Below, one piece after another: positions 22,337 to 34,471 of a DNA stretch of 64,000 nucleotides. The stretch's first letter is position 1. Each line of letters opens with the position of its first letter. Source of the stretch: Cryptomeria japonica (Eukaryota; Streptophyta; Pinopsida; Cupressales; Cupressaceae); assembly GCF_030272615.1 (NCBI RefSeq), contig NC_081409.1:210904257-210968256 (forward strand), read 5' to 3'. The notes below the pieces were generated by a model. It did no database searches, had not been told where the DNA came from, and worked only from the letters and a program-made list of their open reading frames with translations. The position numbers were made by a program, and so were the translations under genes.

Positions 22337-24744
22337 GAGAGCATTTTTGCATATATGTATTTTATCATTGTTTATTTTTGGACTGTATCTTAGATGGCTC
22401 TTGGTAGCCGATTTTTGTAGACTTCATTGTACTCTGATACATGAGATGATATATATGAGGAGATCCCATATTTTGATGATATGCATTTGATATGTATGGA
22501 TGTTATGTAGGATGATGAGTTTATTGCTTAGATGGATATGTATGCATTGATGAGATAATTCTTATATGCATGTTTTTATGATGATTTATGATGTTGGATA
22601 CTGACATATGAATGCAGGTTTATATATGTATGATTTGTTTGATGCATTGTTTATATGTATGTAATGTCATGATGAGGATGTATGCATAATGATGATTGAT
22701 GAACAAGATTTTGGTGTTTCCTATTTTGATATAACGATGAGATAATTATGCAATGATGTTAATGCAATGTTTGAATAAATGATGTTATGTATGGTTATGC
22801 ATCTAGATGTTTTTAAATGAATATAATATGGATAAACAAAATGTAAAGTTCAAATGTTTATATGATAATGTCTAGGTGAATGCATATGTATAATGGACAT
22901 ATAAAATGATATGAACCAATGTTTTTTGGAAACAAATGGTTTTATGATTTTTAAATGCTTAAATATGATTAAGTAAAAATGATAATGTGATGGTACTACA
23001 ATTTATGGTTTAATAACTGCACCTTAATGCAATTAAAAAAGGATAATGAATGCAATGTAAATGAATCCTAACATGAGCATAATAAGATACTTAATAATGG
23101 ATGAATGAATGCACCTTTTAATTAATGAATAGATAAACGAATGTATGCAACAATAAATGATAAAGGATAATGAAATGATAATGGATAACTAACACTAAAT
23201 GAATGCATAGTAAATGGTTTAATACAATCAAGGACAATTTGATCTCATGAATGAATCTAATTATTTATGATTATGCAATGATGCAAATGATTAATGAAGG
23301 CTAATGTCAATAAACTAAATGAACTATATGCAATTTAATTAAAATGACATGAATGTACTTAATGCAAAATGCAACTAAATGTAATGATGATATGACCATG
23401 AGGAATGCAAGGTTTTTGAGACTTTGCATGATGCATTGATGATGTATCAGAGTACTCGGTCGTGATTGTATCCAAGACTAGCTTAATGTTCACATAACTG
23501 TTCATATGAACCTTGTTCACATTTGCATATAAATCATACATATGAATGAGTGAATGGATGGGTGATATGCAACAGAATGCGATATATAAACAGATGAGAT
23601 GAAATGATGATCCATAGTGCTCTATTTTCATCATTGAGCTTTTAAAATGTTGGAGGAGAATACAAGCATCTTGACATAATGATTCAAGATGACCTGAGTA
23701 TTCCTTACATGGATTTTGATATAGCAAGTGAATACAAGTAACTTGATATAATGGGTCAAGTTAACTAGAGTATTGCTTGCGGAACAGACAAGGATCATCT
23801 CCGTTTAGGCATGACTTAGATCGTCCTCCTTGATCTTAGGTTGATCATATCCTGAGACAAGTTCATACCGTAATAAGAGATACAACCTTTATCCAATTTG
23901 GATGAGGTAGGAGGAACCAAAGGAAGAGCATTGTACCTACAAACAAACAATATATACATAAAGAATAAAGAATATGGATCCTTGGTAATGGTTCATGCTC
24001 ATATGGTCGAGGTATACACTGTAGTCAGCAAGCCGTAATGATCTATGACTGCATTTTGCATAAGATCACGTAGCTTAGTGAACTTCCCACGTAGACACCA
24101 TTAAGACATACCCCAGAACTTCATCAGAATAAAAACGCAGAAGGCATACAAACAATGCTGTAAGAACCTTATATAAATAACCCACAAATCAACCAAGTAT
24201 TTGATAGCTTAAACAAAATTTTCTTGTCAAAGAAAAAATGTCATCTTGTCTTTGTTTAGATAAGGAAGGATGCATCCTTGTTGAAGATAGTTTGATTATT
24301 GATGTTGATTGTTTGGTCGATTTGAGAAATGATCATCGTGCGAGTATTTTTCAATGCTTGTTTGGTATCTGCTCAGATGAGTATGTACAATGTGGTGCCA
24401 TGTTTTTGTTTGTTTTTTTTTTGATGTTTTTCGTTGTTTTTGGATTTTGTGATTTTGAATGTTTTTGGTATTTTGATGATTGTTTTGAATGTTTTTGGAT
24501 TTTGTGAGACAGTTTTGAATGTTGAACCAAATTAATCACAAGAAATGTAGAATCCACTTCCATCAACTAGATTAAGGGCATTGCCCCCAAGTTAGACATG
24601 ACTATGAAAAAGCAAGATGCAAGACGCATGAAGTACTTTCTCTGATTGCATAAATAACAAGCCATGGTTTGGATGGATGGATGTGTGTATGTAATGAATG
24701 TGATCGCAACAAGCCTGAAAGATAATGGAGCCATAGCCTTTATG
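22337..24744. other. Non-coding tail-to-tail spacer of element A
   Basis: Between the PMD stop and the post-pol element the sequence is very rich in ATG, ATGATG and ATATGTATG words (22.4-23.4 kb), then less biased. Element B has the matching CAT/ATAC-rich spacer at 44.4-45.9 kb. A T-rich part with repeated GAATGTTTTTGG lies at 24400-24510. Small frames such as 24238-24507 are not similar to known proteins. Confidence 0.55.
23667..23763. repeat. Pair of covarying hairpins, shared with element C
   Basis: CATCTTGA and TCAAGATG flank a 9-base loop at 23667-23691. TAACTTGA and TCAAGTTA flank a 9-base loop at 23739-23763. The outer stem bases differ but remain paired. Both are preceded by ACAAG, and the interval holds TGGATTTTGATATAGCAAG. 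Element C has the homologous pair at 53859-53958. Confidence 0.65.
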
Positions 24745-24820
24745 AGTGGCGCCTGTTTGCCAGGTTTTCACCATCGTACTTACCCAAGGTGCCACCGGAG
24801 TGTTTGTTCACCGTTTGGAT
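24745..24820 (-). promoter_or_regulatory. Conserved post-pol element of element A
   Basis: On the minus strand, about 110 bases after the pol stop and an A-rich spacer, the sequence reads AACGGTGAACAAACAC..GGTGGCACC and then GGTGAAAACCTGGCAAACAG followed by GCGCC. The last part, including a CCTG/CAGG hairpin, is almost identical in elements B and C although the surroundings are not. The role is unknown. A position just after pol suggests RNA 3'-end, export or packaging functions. Confidence 0.6.
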
Positions 24821-24930
24821 GCAGGATTTTTCTTTACTATTTTGATGTTTTTATATTTTCTTCAGGACATTTATCTGAATGTTTTTGATTATTTTTCTGG
24901 TATGTAGGGGAGCCTGATGCTCTGTACAGC

Positions 24931-26268
24931 TTAGGTATAAAACCGTTTGAGGTGCATTCTGTTGATTGGATCTGCGAGCGGTTCTCCTTTTGAAGTAGCC
25001 AACTGATATGCCCCAGACCCAAATGCAGCAGTGATAACATATGGACCCAGCCAGTTTGATTCAAACTTTCCCTGATGTTCTCTGGTTGGTTGTTTGCAAG
25101 GATTCTCTCGGAGAACAAGATCACCTACCTCAAATGTACGAGGTCTAACTCGGTGACTGTAGCTTCTGCTCATGCGCTGTTGATAGGCTTTGAGATGGTT
25201 GTATGTAGCTTGTCGCTTCTCATCAAGTAACTCTAAGTCCTGAAGACGGGATACTCTATATGCTTCATCATCAATGAGATTGTGCAAGGAAACCTGTAGT
25301 GATGGTATCTCGACCTCAATAGGTAAAATAACTTTTGCACCATAGACCAATGAGTAGGGAGTTGCGCCTATAGGGGTTTGAATGCTAGTTCGATATGCCC
25401 ATAGTGTTGGATTCAATTGAACGTGCCAATCACGACCAACATCATTGACTGTCTTCTTGAGGATTCTTAATATGTTTTTATTTGATGCTTCGGCCTGACC
25501 ATTGCCTTGTGGGTAATAGGGGGTGGAAAAGCGATGTTGGATGTGAAACTTCTCACAGAGCTCATGGACATCTTGATTTTTGAAAGGAAGCCCGTTATCT
25601 GTGATGATGGACATGGGTACACCATATTGACAAATGATGTAATTAAGGATGAATGAGGTGATTTGCTTGCCGGTGACTTGGGTAAGTGGAATAGCTTTGA
25701 TCCACTTTGTGAAGTATTCGGTGGCGGTGATAATGAATTTGTGGCCGTTGGATGAAGATGGATGAATCTTACCCACAAGGTCAAGACCCCATTGACAAAA
25801 AGGCCATGGTGTCGTGATTGGTTGCAATTCCTGTGCTGGTGCATGTATCAGGTCTCCATGAACTTGACATTTCTTGCATTTTCTGACAAAGTAGTAGGAG
25901 TCTTTTTCCATATATGGCCAATAGTATCCATTGCGCAAGAGTTTCTTGGCTAGTGACGGACCACTTGAGTGAGTCCCACAAATTCTTTCATGTACCTCTT
26001 CCAAGGCCTTTGTTATCTCATCTTGTTCCAGACATCGAAGAAGAGTACCATCAAGATGGCATCGGTATAGGGTTTCGACAATAATGGTATATCGAACAGT
26101 TTGGTGAATGAAGGTTTTACGTTGGTTATTCGATTGGTTAGGAGGAAGGGTGCGATCATGGAGATAGGTGTAGAACTCACCGTACCATGGGGATTCGGAA
26201 CCGACAAGATGACATATCATCTCGGATTCAGGGATATCATAAGCGAGGATCCAAAGCTGTTCTACCAA
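24931..26268 (-). pseudogene. Integrase of element A, open for 445 codons
   Basis: The HHCC zinc-binding part (EVHERICGTHSS ... FVRKCKKCQVHG), the catalytic core with D (WGLDLVGKIHP), D (IITDNGLPFKN) and E (GNGQAEASNK), and the C-terminal GPY/F-type part (GKFESNWLGPYVIT) are all intact. The 3' end MHLKRFYT matches element B. This is the only enzyme domain of element A without a stop. There is no chromodomain. Confidence 0.9.
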
Positions 26269-26289
26269 GAACTCATAGCGTGTTGAATT

Positions 26290-26699
26290 CTATGGAAGAT
26301 CTAGGAGAGATGCAATAGTAGCCATAGCATCAGCGGCTCGATTTTGATCTCTTGGTATCTGCTCAAAGGTGATAGTATGAAATGATGCTTTTAAAGTGTC
26401 CACCATTTGCTTGTATGGCATGAGTTTATCATCCTTGGTCTGATATTCATCTGTTGCTTGTCGAATGACCAGTTGTGAGTTGCCATATATTTGTAGTTCT
26501 TGTAATTTCCATTGTACGACTAGCCTGAGTCCTGTGATCAAGGCCTCATACTCTGCTATGTTGTTAGTGCATGGAAATGTGAGCCTGTAAGACTTCGAGA
26601 TGCTATCACCTTGAGGTGTGATAAACAGAATGCCTACCCCCGAGCCATGCCTATTGTATGAACCATCAAAGTATAGTTTCTATGGTTGTGTTGTTGTAA
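26290..26699 (-). pseudogene. Second (archaeal-type) RNase H of element A
   Basis: The segment reads LYFDGSYNRHGSGVGILF, CTNNIAEYEALITGLRLVVQ, GNSQLVIRQATDEYQTKD and QIPRDQNRAADAMATIASLL. It is an additional RNase H placed between the RT-linked RNase H and integrase, a mark of the Tat lineage. Catalytic residues of the D-E-D type are visible in FDGSY and EYEAL, but the next is N in GNSQ (element B has GDSQ). Confidence 0.75.
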
Positions 26700-27903
26700 T
26701 CATGAATATCTCTTCATCTAGAAAATTGGAAATGAGAGGATGATCGCCTATGAGGGGTGCATCAGCCAACTAATCTGCAATAATTTGCCCTTTGATAGCC
26801 TTACGGTCTACATACTTGATGTCAAATTCACTTAGAATCATCACCCATTTGGCCAAGCGGCCTGTCAATGCTTCTTTGCTGAGTAAATACTTGAGTGGAT
26901 CAATTTTTGCAATGAGTTGTACCTTGTGTGTTAACAGATAGTGCCTCAGTTTAGTGGCTGCTAAGATTACTGCTAGGCAAGCTCACTCAATAGGTGTGTA
27001 ATTGAGTTCATAACCAACCAGTGTGCGAGAGATGTAGTAAACAACACATTCTTTGCCTTCTGCATTATGTTGTGCCAGTAGTACCCCCAATGCTGTACTT
27101 GTTGTTGATATATAGAGTAGTAGAGGCCTACTTGGATTTGGTGGGATTAGCAATGGTGTAATCATGAGATAGTCTTTGAGCATCTGGAATGCTTGCTGGC
27201 ATCTGGCATCCCATTGAAAGCGAATGTTCTTGTGTAGCAGGTGTGTGAATGGGTGACACTTATCAGCCAATTGTGCAATGAATCTTCGGATGGATTGAAG
27301 CCACCCTTGTAATGTCCTTAGCTGATTGATATTCTTTGGTGGTGGCATGTCCATGATTGCTTTTACCTTTGCTGGGTCGACCTCAATACCTTTGCTTGAG
27401 ACAATGTATCCTAGAAGCTTCCCGGAGGTTACTCCAAAGACACATTTCTTTGGGTTGAGTCGAACATGGTATTGTTCCAATCTATCAAAGATTTTATCTA
27501 ATATGTTGAGATGTCCTTCTCTGGTGAGTGATTTTGCTAGTAAGTCATCAACACAATCTTCCATCATAGTATACATCATGTCATGGAAGATGGTGGTCAT
27601 TGCTCGTTGATAGGTCGCTCCTGCATTCTTTAGACCAAAAGGCATTACATTCCAGCAATATGTGCCCCATGGACATGTGAAGGATGTCTTATGTTGATCC
27701 TCTGGTGTGATCTTTATCTGATTTTATCATGAAAAGCCATCCATGAGTGAAAGCATGGCATGTCTTGCTGTCAGATCTACTATGATGTCGATATTTGGTA
27801 GGGGGAAGTCATCCTTAGGACATGCCTTATTCAGATCTCTGAAGTTAGTACAAATGCGGATGCCCCCTTTTGGTTTGCCGATAGGCACAATGTTGGAGAT
27901 CCA
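26700..27903 (-). pseudogene. Reverse transcriptase and first RNase H of element A
   Basis: Motifs in order: FRDLNKACPKDDFPLPNID, LSLMDGFS with two stops in a row (TGA TAA at about 27727-27722), FTCPWGTYCWNVMPFGLKNA, and CVDDLLAKS (normal YVDD). Then NPKKCVFGVTSGKLLGYIVS and the RNase H start LLLYISTTSTALGVLLAQHN. A stop at 26983 follows the TPIE box, before ACLA. The RT/RNase H copied the RNA genome into DNA. Confidence 0.85.
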
Positions 27904-30186
27904 TTATGCATAATCAATTGGTCTAATGAAACCAACATCTAGGAGTTTCTTGAGTTTTGTTTTGACTAGCACTGCAATTTGAGGATGCATCTTACGAAGC
28001 TTCTGCTTGACAAGTTTGGCTCCTTCTGCTATGGTGAGGTGATGCATGACTAAATCAGGATCAAGCCCAGGCATGTCTGCATATGACCATGCAAAGTTGA
28101 TCTGACGCTTTTGAAAGAACTCTATAAATTTAGGCTGTTCCTCTGGAGTGAGAAGAGATGCCAAATGTATGAGGTGAGGATTTTCAGGAGTCCCCACATT
28201 GTATTCTTTGGTTTCCTCGATGAGAATCATTGATTGTTCTTGTTGTGTACTAGCAGGGAGAATGTCAAACCCTTCATCCTCAAGCACCTTAGAGAGGTTT
28301 TCACCGTTGGATACGCTCTTTCTTTTTATTTTTGTTGAATCAAACAGTGCCACAATGTGGTTTTCACTGGAAGATCCATGTTTTATCGTTATATTTTTGT
28401 AGCTGAAAGGTTTGGCATCCGCCCTGAAGTATGCTGCGCTATTTAGTTCTATGGCGAATCCAGCTTTGTGATCCCCGCTTGGTAGGTTATCCCTTAATTC
28501 CAAAAAGTCAATGATGGCCTCATCGTTTTGGAAGAGGTCAAGACATGGGGGATTTGGTTGGTTCCATTCGATGAGTTCAGGGTGGATAATGGGCATTACT
28601 TCATCGATTAGGTTAAGTGCGTTAGATGTATCAGAGAGGGTTAAGACGTTGTGGTGAAGGTCGTTGATGGTACTCTCCCTGTTAGAATCAGGCGTAGGGT
28701 CTGTGGAAGATGTTTCCAACTCAGGAACCCAAGAGGTCTTTATCTGTGCTTCTCCGTAAATAGGGATGTCTTTGCGTGGTGGAGGTAGTGATGTGTCTTT
28801 TTCATATGAAGTATTAATCTGGACAGAATCAAATTCCCACTCATGTGAGTCAGTCTCTGAGTCACTTTCCAGCATTTGATTACTATACCATACTGGGATG
28901 TCCTTTGAGTTAAATATTGCAGGTGTGATTAGTTGATGTACCTTTGTAGATGAAATGATTGGTGCTGTAGGAAGGTCGATGGGGATTAAGGAATCCAATA
29001 CGGGGAGTACCAGTAGTGTTGACTTAGTTGCTTCTACTGGAACTGCTGGTGTCGTAGATGCTACTGCGGGTTCTGATATAGTTGCTGCTGCTAATGGTGC
29101 TATTGATGTTATTGCTGCTGCTAATGGGATTACTGGTTTGATTGGTGGGAGGATTGGCATTGGTGATGGTTGTGTTGGGATTCTGAGCCTCAGTGGGGCA
29201 GTTGCGATGGTGTTTGATGTTGTTTTGATAATGAAAGGTGTCCTCTTTGCAATAGGCTGACATAATGGTTTGCTGGGTTTTCCTTTGAATTTGAGTTTAG
29301 GAAAGATCTCTTTTTCAAAGCCTAGGCCTGTATTACCTTTGGGCTTTAATTCTGGCAGCGGAGGTTCATGTCGTCCTTGTTTGCAATATCCCAAAGCACT
29401 CTGACCATGATACCCCATTCTTTGCATAATGAGGAGACCTTTGCCATATTGATCTGTGGGAAGCTTAACTTGTAGTATATCAGTGGTGATGGGATCTTTA
29501 TAGATCCATTCCGCTAAGTCCTCATCTTGGGTTTCTTCTTCTTGACTCTTTCTAAGGATGAAAGGCGTCAAAGCACATGCTGGCGTGATTAGTGGTTGCT
29601 GGAGTAACTGCTGTGGTTTACCATGTGTTCTAGGAGAAGTGGGCATTTGTCCCACACAAAAGAGTTGACTCAAGTTGTATTCCCCAGGACCTTCCTCTGC
29701 TATTTTCATCTTAATCTTTTCTTGCTTTGGTATAGTGGTGTTCGAACTGGCAAGAGAGGCAGGACTTATATATGATGTGGAGGAAATGGCTTCTCTATTA
29801 TTAGGAACGGTAATCTCTGGTTGATGGCTAATATTATGGCAATATGCAAAGGGATTTGCATCGCCCAGGATTGTGATCTCTACACCGTTATGTGGGAACT
29901 TGATACATTGATGGTAGGTAGATGGAACGGCTTGCATGGCATGTATCCAAGGTCTTCCTAACAATAGATTGTATAATAGATTAAGGTCCCGAACCTCACA
30001 GATGATGTGCTTTACCATAGGGCCCACTCGGATTTGTAGTACCACAGCTCCTTTGGAGGAATGTTCCGCATCATCATAGGCTTTGATTGTGATCTTCTTG
30101 CGAGGATCCACGGATTCAATGGCATATCCCAATGCTGTGACCAACTGTAGTGTACAAATATTTAAGCCTGCTCCATTATTGATCAA
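27904..30186 (-). pseudogene. Protease and linker segment of element A, longest open stretch
   Basis: 760 codons are open. The start is the aspartic protease region, where the usual catalytic D is N (NNGAGLNICTL), followed by TIKAYDDAEHSSKGAVVLQI and LLLGRPWIHAMQ. Around residue 250 a G-patch-like segment (GKGLLIMQRMGYHGQSALG ... KGNTGLGFE) follows. Then comes a long Pro/Ala/Thr-rich linker with acidic SDSETDSHEWEFDS, and finally the RT entry FAWSYADMPGLDPDLVMHHL. The long linker between protease and RT is typical of Tat-type elements. Confidence 0.85.
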
Positions 30187-30749
30187 GACTCACTTGATCC
30201 TGTGCTAGTTGATAAAGCCTTCAATGTGTAGCGAAGCATTATGAGGTTGCTGGAAGGAAGAGTTGTCACTTTCAGAAAAAGTGAGACAAGGTGATGACTT
30301 TAGACTTCCAACCATGGCTTGAAATTGGTCTATATTCAGGTTAGCAGGGACTGATGCCTCTCGGAGCGCTTGATCCAAGATTGTTTTATGAGATGGCGAT
30401 AGATGCAATAGCTCTAAAATGGATATAAGCGCAGGCGTTTTGTCTAATTGTTCCACAAGATTGTACTGCTTTGGTATGGAGGTGGTGCCTTGTGGAGCTG
30501 CCTTTATGGTAACCTTGCCACGACATGTAACAACATTGCAATTGGAGTTGGGATTTTTTATGGTTATAGTTGCAACTTGTTCACTGACATCATACAGGTG
30601 ATTTACAGTGTAATTATATGCAGCCTGCGTATATTCCATGGTATCGGTGCCTCGCCTGGAAGTGGAAGGACCCCTTTGATCTTGTGATGGAAGTGGATTT
30701 TTGAACATCAAATGATCATTGTTTGTTGTTTTTGGGTCATGTCCTTTGA

Positions 30750-32232
30750 TTTCAATTTCACCTCAGTCAATAAGATCCTGAATAAGATCTTTCAATCGGT
30801 GACAATTACTTGTCTTATGTCCTCGCCCTTGGTGGAAATCACAGTGTTCAGTATCTCTCCACCATGCAGGTTTGACCTGAGGCTCATAGTTTGATGTTTT
30901 AGGTAGTGTGACCAAATTTTGAGAAATGAGTTGTCGCAATACTGTTTCAATGGGTTCCCCTAAGGGAGTGTATGTTCATTTTTGTTTTTGCTAACGAGGT
31001 CTAGGTTCATCGTGAGATGTGATGCGACCTTGATTTGAAGGAACATTTGTGTTATTCTGAGGTGGAGGATTTTGTCCTGCAAACCGAATGACAGGTTATG
31101 CACTTTTTATAGTCCTGGCATCCACAACCCCATTGTTGACGATATTCTTATTTTTGTTCCAGAAGCTTGGTTTATCACTATTGAAGCGTGGGCGAGGACT
31201 ATCCTTTGGTTCATTATAGATTTTGATAAGTCCTTTCTTGATGAGGGCCCGTTCACATTTCAAACCCTTGGTGATCATGTCATTAAAAGAGTCTTTGTCT
31301 TTGACATCCAGGTGAAATTCCATTTCTTCGTTTAAGTTGGAAATGAATATTTCCACTAGTTCTCATTCAGGTAACTGAAGAGAACGTTTGCTAGACATTT
31401 GACGCCATCGTTGCAAGAATACTAAGAATAGTTCACCTGGTTTTTGTTTAGTGTTGCACATATCAGCCATGGTGATGTCACGTTCAATGTTATGAGAGTA
31501 ATGAGCTAGGAACTTCTGGATGAGTTCCTCAAATGTTCTAATGCCACCTGGTAGTCAGGAAAACCATAATGTGGTTGTTCTGCCCAAGCTTTGGGGAAAA
31601 AGGCGCATTAGGTATGTGTCTTCATATGCCACTTTGAGGCAAGCGGAATGAAATTCTCTGACATGATCACGAGGATCTCCCTTTCCCCTATATTTTTTGA
31701 ATTTGGGTGTTTCAAATCCTCATGGAAAGGGTGGCATATAAAGATTCCTATCAAAAGGATAGGGATAGATGTCATTGAGTGAGAATTGCTTAGTTTTGAC
31801 ACCACTATGAAGTTGTTGGGCGAGATTCTCGACTTGTTGCCGCAACATCTCCATTTCATTTGGAGGAGGAGGTGGTGGGTTACCTCGAGGAATGTTATAT
31901 CTAATGGGATCTCTACCTCTTTCCTCTTCATGGCAACTTTGTCATTCTGATGCTTGTCTTAATTGGGCAAGATCAAAGTCAGAGGGGAGTTTTGCTCCTT
32001 CTTGAGCGAGCTTTAAAAAGTGAGCATCCACATTGCTCCTGAGTATTTCATCAAAAAGTCTGTTAAAGAGAGGGTTATGCTGGGCCCTTTCTATTGTTGC
32101 AGGAGTGGGAGTACTTGGGTTTTCGTCATTCACATTTCCTCCAAGTGCTTCTTGAAATTCATTGAGATTTTCCTCTTCTTCTTCTTCAATTTCTATTTTT
32201 CGTTGCCTTGATTGCGATCGGGTTTGGGCCAT
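30750..32232 (-). pseudogene. gag segment of element A
   Basis: It begins MAQTRSQSRQRKIEIEEEEEE, continues with a Pro-rich stretch (NPPPPPPNEMEMLRQQVENL), the capsid-like core KFKKYRGKGDPRDHVREFHSACLK ... YLMRLFPQSLG, and ends with the knuckle and LKDLIQDLID. Stops fall at 31942, near 31732, 31553, 31369, 31096, 30992 and 30770. The equivalent gag of element B aligns along its length. Confidence 0.85.
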
Positions 32233-33600
32233 TTTGTTTACAAGCTTTTGTTGAAGTTGGGTGAAAATGATGATGAGTTTGTTGATGAAATGAAAGATTG
32301 ATGGTTGGTGAAGTGTTTTGCATATGGATCTCTAACACTTAAAGGTGGATGTGACCAAAATTCTTTCTGGAATTGCTTGTTGTGTTTGATAAGGTTTGAT
32401 GTGATAAGGTTTAGAGAAATCTGAGATGTGTTACAGATTTAACTACCTAGTAATGAGAGGATTCACTCATACACTAGTTTTAACCTACGTAGATATGTCT
32501 CTTAGGATGAGCTTATCCTAGATGTAGAAACAATCGAAAAAGTGATGTGATGTGTTTGTTTCAAGCAATATCTAAAAAGAGAACTTGGGACAAGAACCTC
32601 TTAATGTTTTGAGAGTTGGAACTGATTGATGATGAAGTGATGATGTATGAGTGAGATAATGAATGAAAATGTTTTAATTTCAATAAAAGATTTGTGTCAC
32701 AAATGGAACAAACTCTACCTCTTCCCTTTTGGGTGTTGGTGGTATTTCTCAAGCTATGTTGTATGTGATACATATGTTTGGGAAAAAGTCGGGATTAATC
32801 TTACCTCCTTGGTTTTTGTGATAACTCAAAGCTCTATATTGCATAAAAGCTCTGCGGTTCAATGACTCTAAATCAAATTCATTTGTTTTGCCTTGAAGGT
32901 AGAGACGCATGTGACGTAGAAAAACTCTATGGGAGACAAAGATTTGTCTATTTAGATAGAAGAATTTCCTCCTTTTGATCAAAGCCTTTGAGCTCAATGG
33001 TCTTCTTTTCAAGTTGATATTCTGATGACGTTTCTTCTTTCACAAGATGTGAAGAATGGTCATAAAGTTTGATACTTTTTTCTTTGTTTTTGATCTTTTG
33101 TGATTGCTGTGAAAGATGTTTGGTTGGATGAATACTTTGTTTTGGAATTGATTTTTGATTTTTATGATGTTTCTTTGACAAGAAAACAAAGCAAGCACAC
33201 AAACACGAGAATGTTGCCTCAAAAGGCACAAATAAGTATGGGTCTAGATCAACCCAATCCTCGGACTTTTTATGACCCTTCCTTTTAGATGTATTTTAAG
33301 GTGTATTTCCAAAGCTTGAAGTTGGCTCAATTTGCACTTGGTCTTGACTAAAACGAAAACACTTCAAACACTTTTTATCCCTAAGGTGAAATGGCGAGTT
33401 GTGATAAATTTAGCCCACATCTTGATATTTCTTTGACTTTGGTACTACATACCTTATGAATCCCGCCATGGCAGGTAAGGATGTGATATACTAAGTCTTG
33501 CACGAGCATAACAAATAGATGATCCCTATGATGGGGGAGTCACCACTTTTATCAAGCCACAAGTGACTTTTCAAAAAGCTATGTTTCTACTCAAGGAAAT
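32233..33600 (-). other. Leader of element A, gag-proximal part
   Basis: This non-coding leader lies between gag and the insertion point of element B. The other part is at 49806-50095. Unlike element B, I find no CpG word array here. GAAAT at 33596-33600 is the left target duplication of element B. Confidence 0.6.
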
Positions 33601-33625
33601 TGTAGACACCTAAAATTGTCATGTC

Positions 33626-33867
33626 TAATTAAATAAATATTTTATTTATTTAATTATCTAAGCTTAATTCTTCTATTAATTAAATAAATCTTTATTTATT
33701 TAATTAATTCATTTATCCTCTTCTAGCCTTATTTCTCATTTAAATAAATACATTTATTTATTTAAATTATCTTTTTCCTAAATTAAATAAATATCTTATT
33801 TATTTAATTATCCCACTTCTTCTATTAATTAAATAAATCTTTATTTATTTAATTAATTCATTATCCT
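33626..33867. repeat. Five AT-rich hairpins in U3 of element B
   Basis: TTAAATAAAT is followed within a few bases by ATTTATTTAA five times at steps of 40-60 bp (loops ATTTT, CTTT, AC, ATCTT, CTTT). Short pyrimidine-rich spacers (CTTCTATTA, CCTCTTCTAGCC) separate them. The 3' LTR has the same ladder and the U3 regions of elements A and C have looser versions. Confidence 0.75.
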
Positions 33868-34017
33868 TTTCTACCCATGACACATGTCATTCATCTCTTA
33901 ATTCATACACTACCTACCCCTTTCATTATTTTATTATTTCCTCTACCTACCCTTTAATCATAGCCGACCTCCTTTTACACCTCTCAATCTTATCCCTCCA
34001 TTTCATATGGTGTCTTC

Positions 34018-34025
34018 TATATAAG
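34018..34025 (+). promoter_or_regulatory. TATA box of the 5' LTR of element B
   Basis: TATATAAG in the context CTTCTATATAAGATG. The same sequence is at 49460-49467 in the 3' LTR. It is the likely promoter for the genomic RNA. Confidence 0.6.
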
Positions 34026-34365
34026 ATGATACTTCCTTCATTATCAAACCCTAACTACTTGATCAATTGACTACACTACGATCCTCCTTGTAACCACATT
34101 CCGTTCTTTGTTGAGCTCTTGTGCACATAAAATCTGAGAGCAAATATATCAAGCAAGATCAATGGAGATAGGAAGAATGGAGATCCAAACCCTATTGGAC
34201 ATGTGATGGTATAATCTTTGTGATTTCATTTGATTTGCATTGTCTTGGGTAATCTTCATATGTTATGGTGGATCTTTGTTGTTGTTAGGCTAGGGTTTTT
34301 GTGGTTATATTCATTTAGCCTTTCAATATCGTTATTATTGTTATCCATTTTCACCATATACATTT

Positions 34366-34383
34366 TGGCACGCCCGGTGGGAC
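34366..34383 (+). promoter_or_regulatory. Primer binding site of element B, tRNA-Arg-like
   Basis: TGGCACGCCCGGTGGGAC starts three bases after the LTR end. Its complement ends in CCA as a tRNA does, and from memory resembles plant tRNA-Arg(UCU) with about three mismatches. The tRNA assignment is tentative; the position is firm. Confidence 0.65.
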
Positions 34384-34471
34384 TCTTGTCCCTTTTGCAT
34401 TTAACACCCTTGTTGCAGATTTTGTATTTTGAAGTTGCAGATTTGACGTTTTCGGCAGCATTTTGATATAT

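Larger units (their letters stand above)
24931..32232 (-). pseudogene. gag-pol polyprotein of element A (single frame, multiple stops)
   Basis: The minus strand keeps one frame for 2434 codons from MAQTRSQSRQRK to MHLKRFYT, with at least 14 premature stops and no frameshift. Order: acidic N-terminus, Retrotrans_gag core, CCHC-like knuckle (CDFHQGRGHKTSNCHRLK), protease, long linker with a G-patch-like segment, reverse transcriptase, RNase H, second RNase H, integrase. The protease site reads LINNGAG where element B has LIDGGAG, and the RT motif reads CVDD in place of YVDD. Both are inactivating or suspicious changes. The protein would have built particles and copied and integrated the element. 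Confidence 0.9.
33601..34362 (+). repeat. 5' LTR of element B
   Basis: 762 bp, TG...CA. The U3 part carries five AT-rich inverted repeats, and a TATA box lies at 34018-34025. It ends CACCATATACA directly before the primer site. Confidence 0.95.

Noticed and set aside
24238-24507. 89-codon plus-strand frame starting MSSCLCLDKEGC in the spacer of element A
   Set aside because: The second half is a T-rich repeat read as Phe/Cys, no homologue is in B or C, and stop density is low only because of composition.
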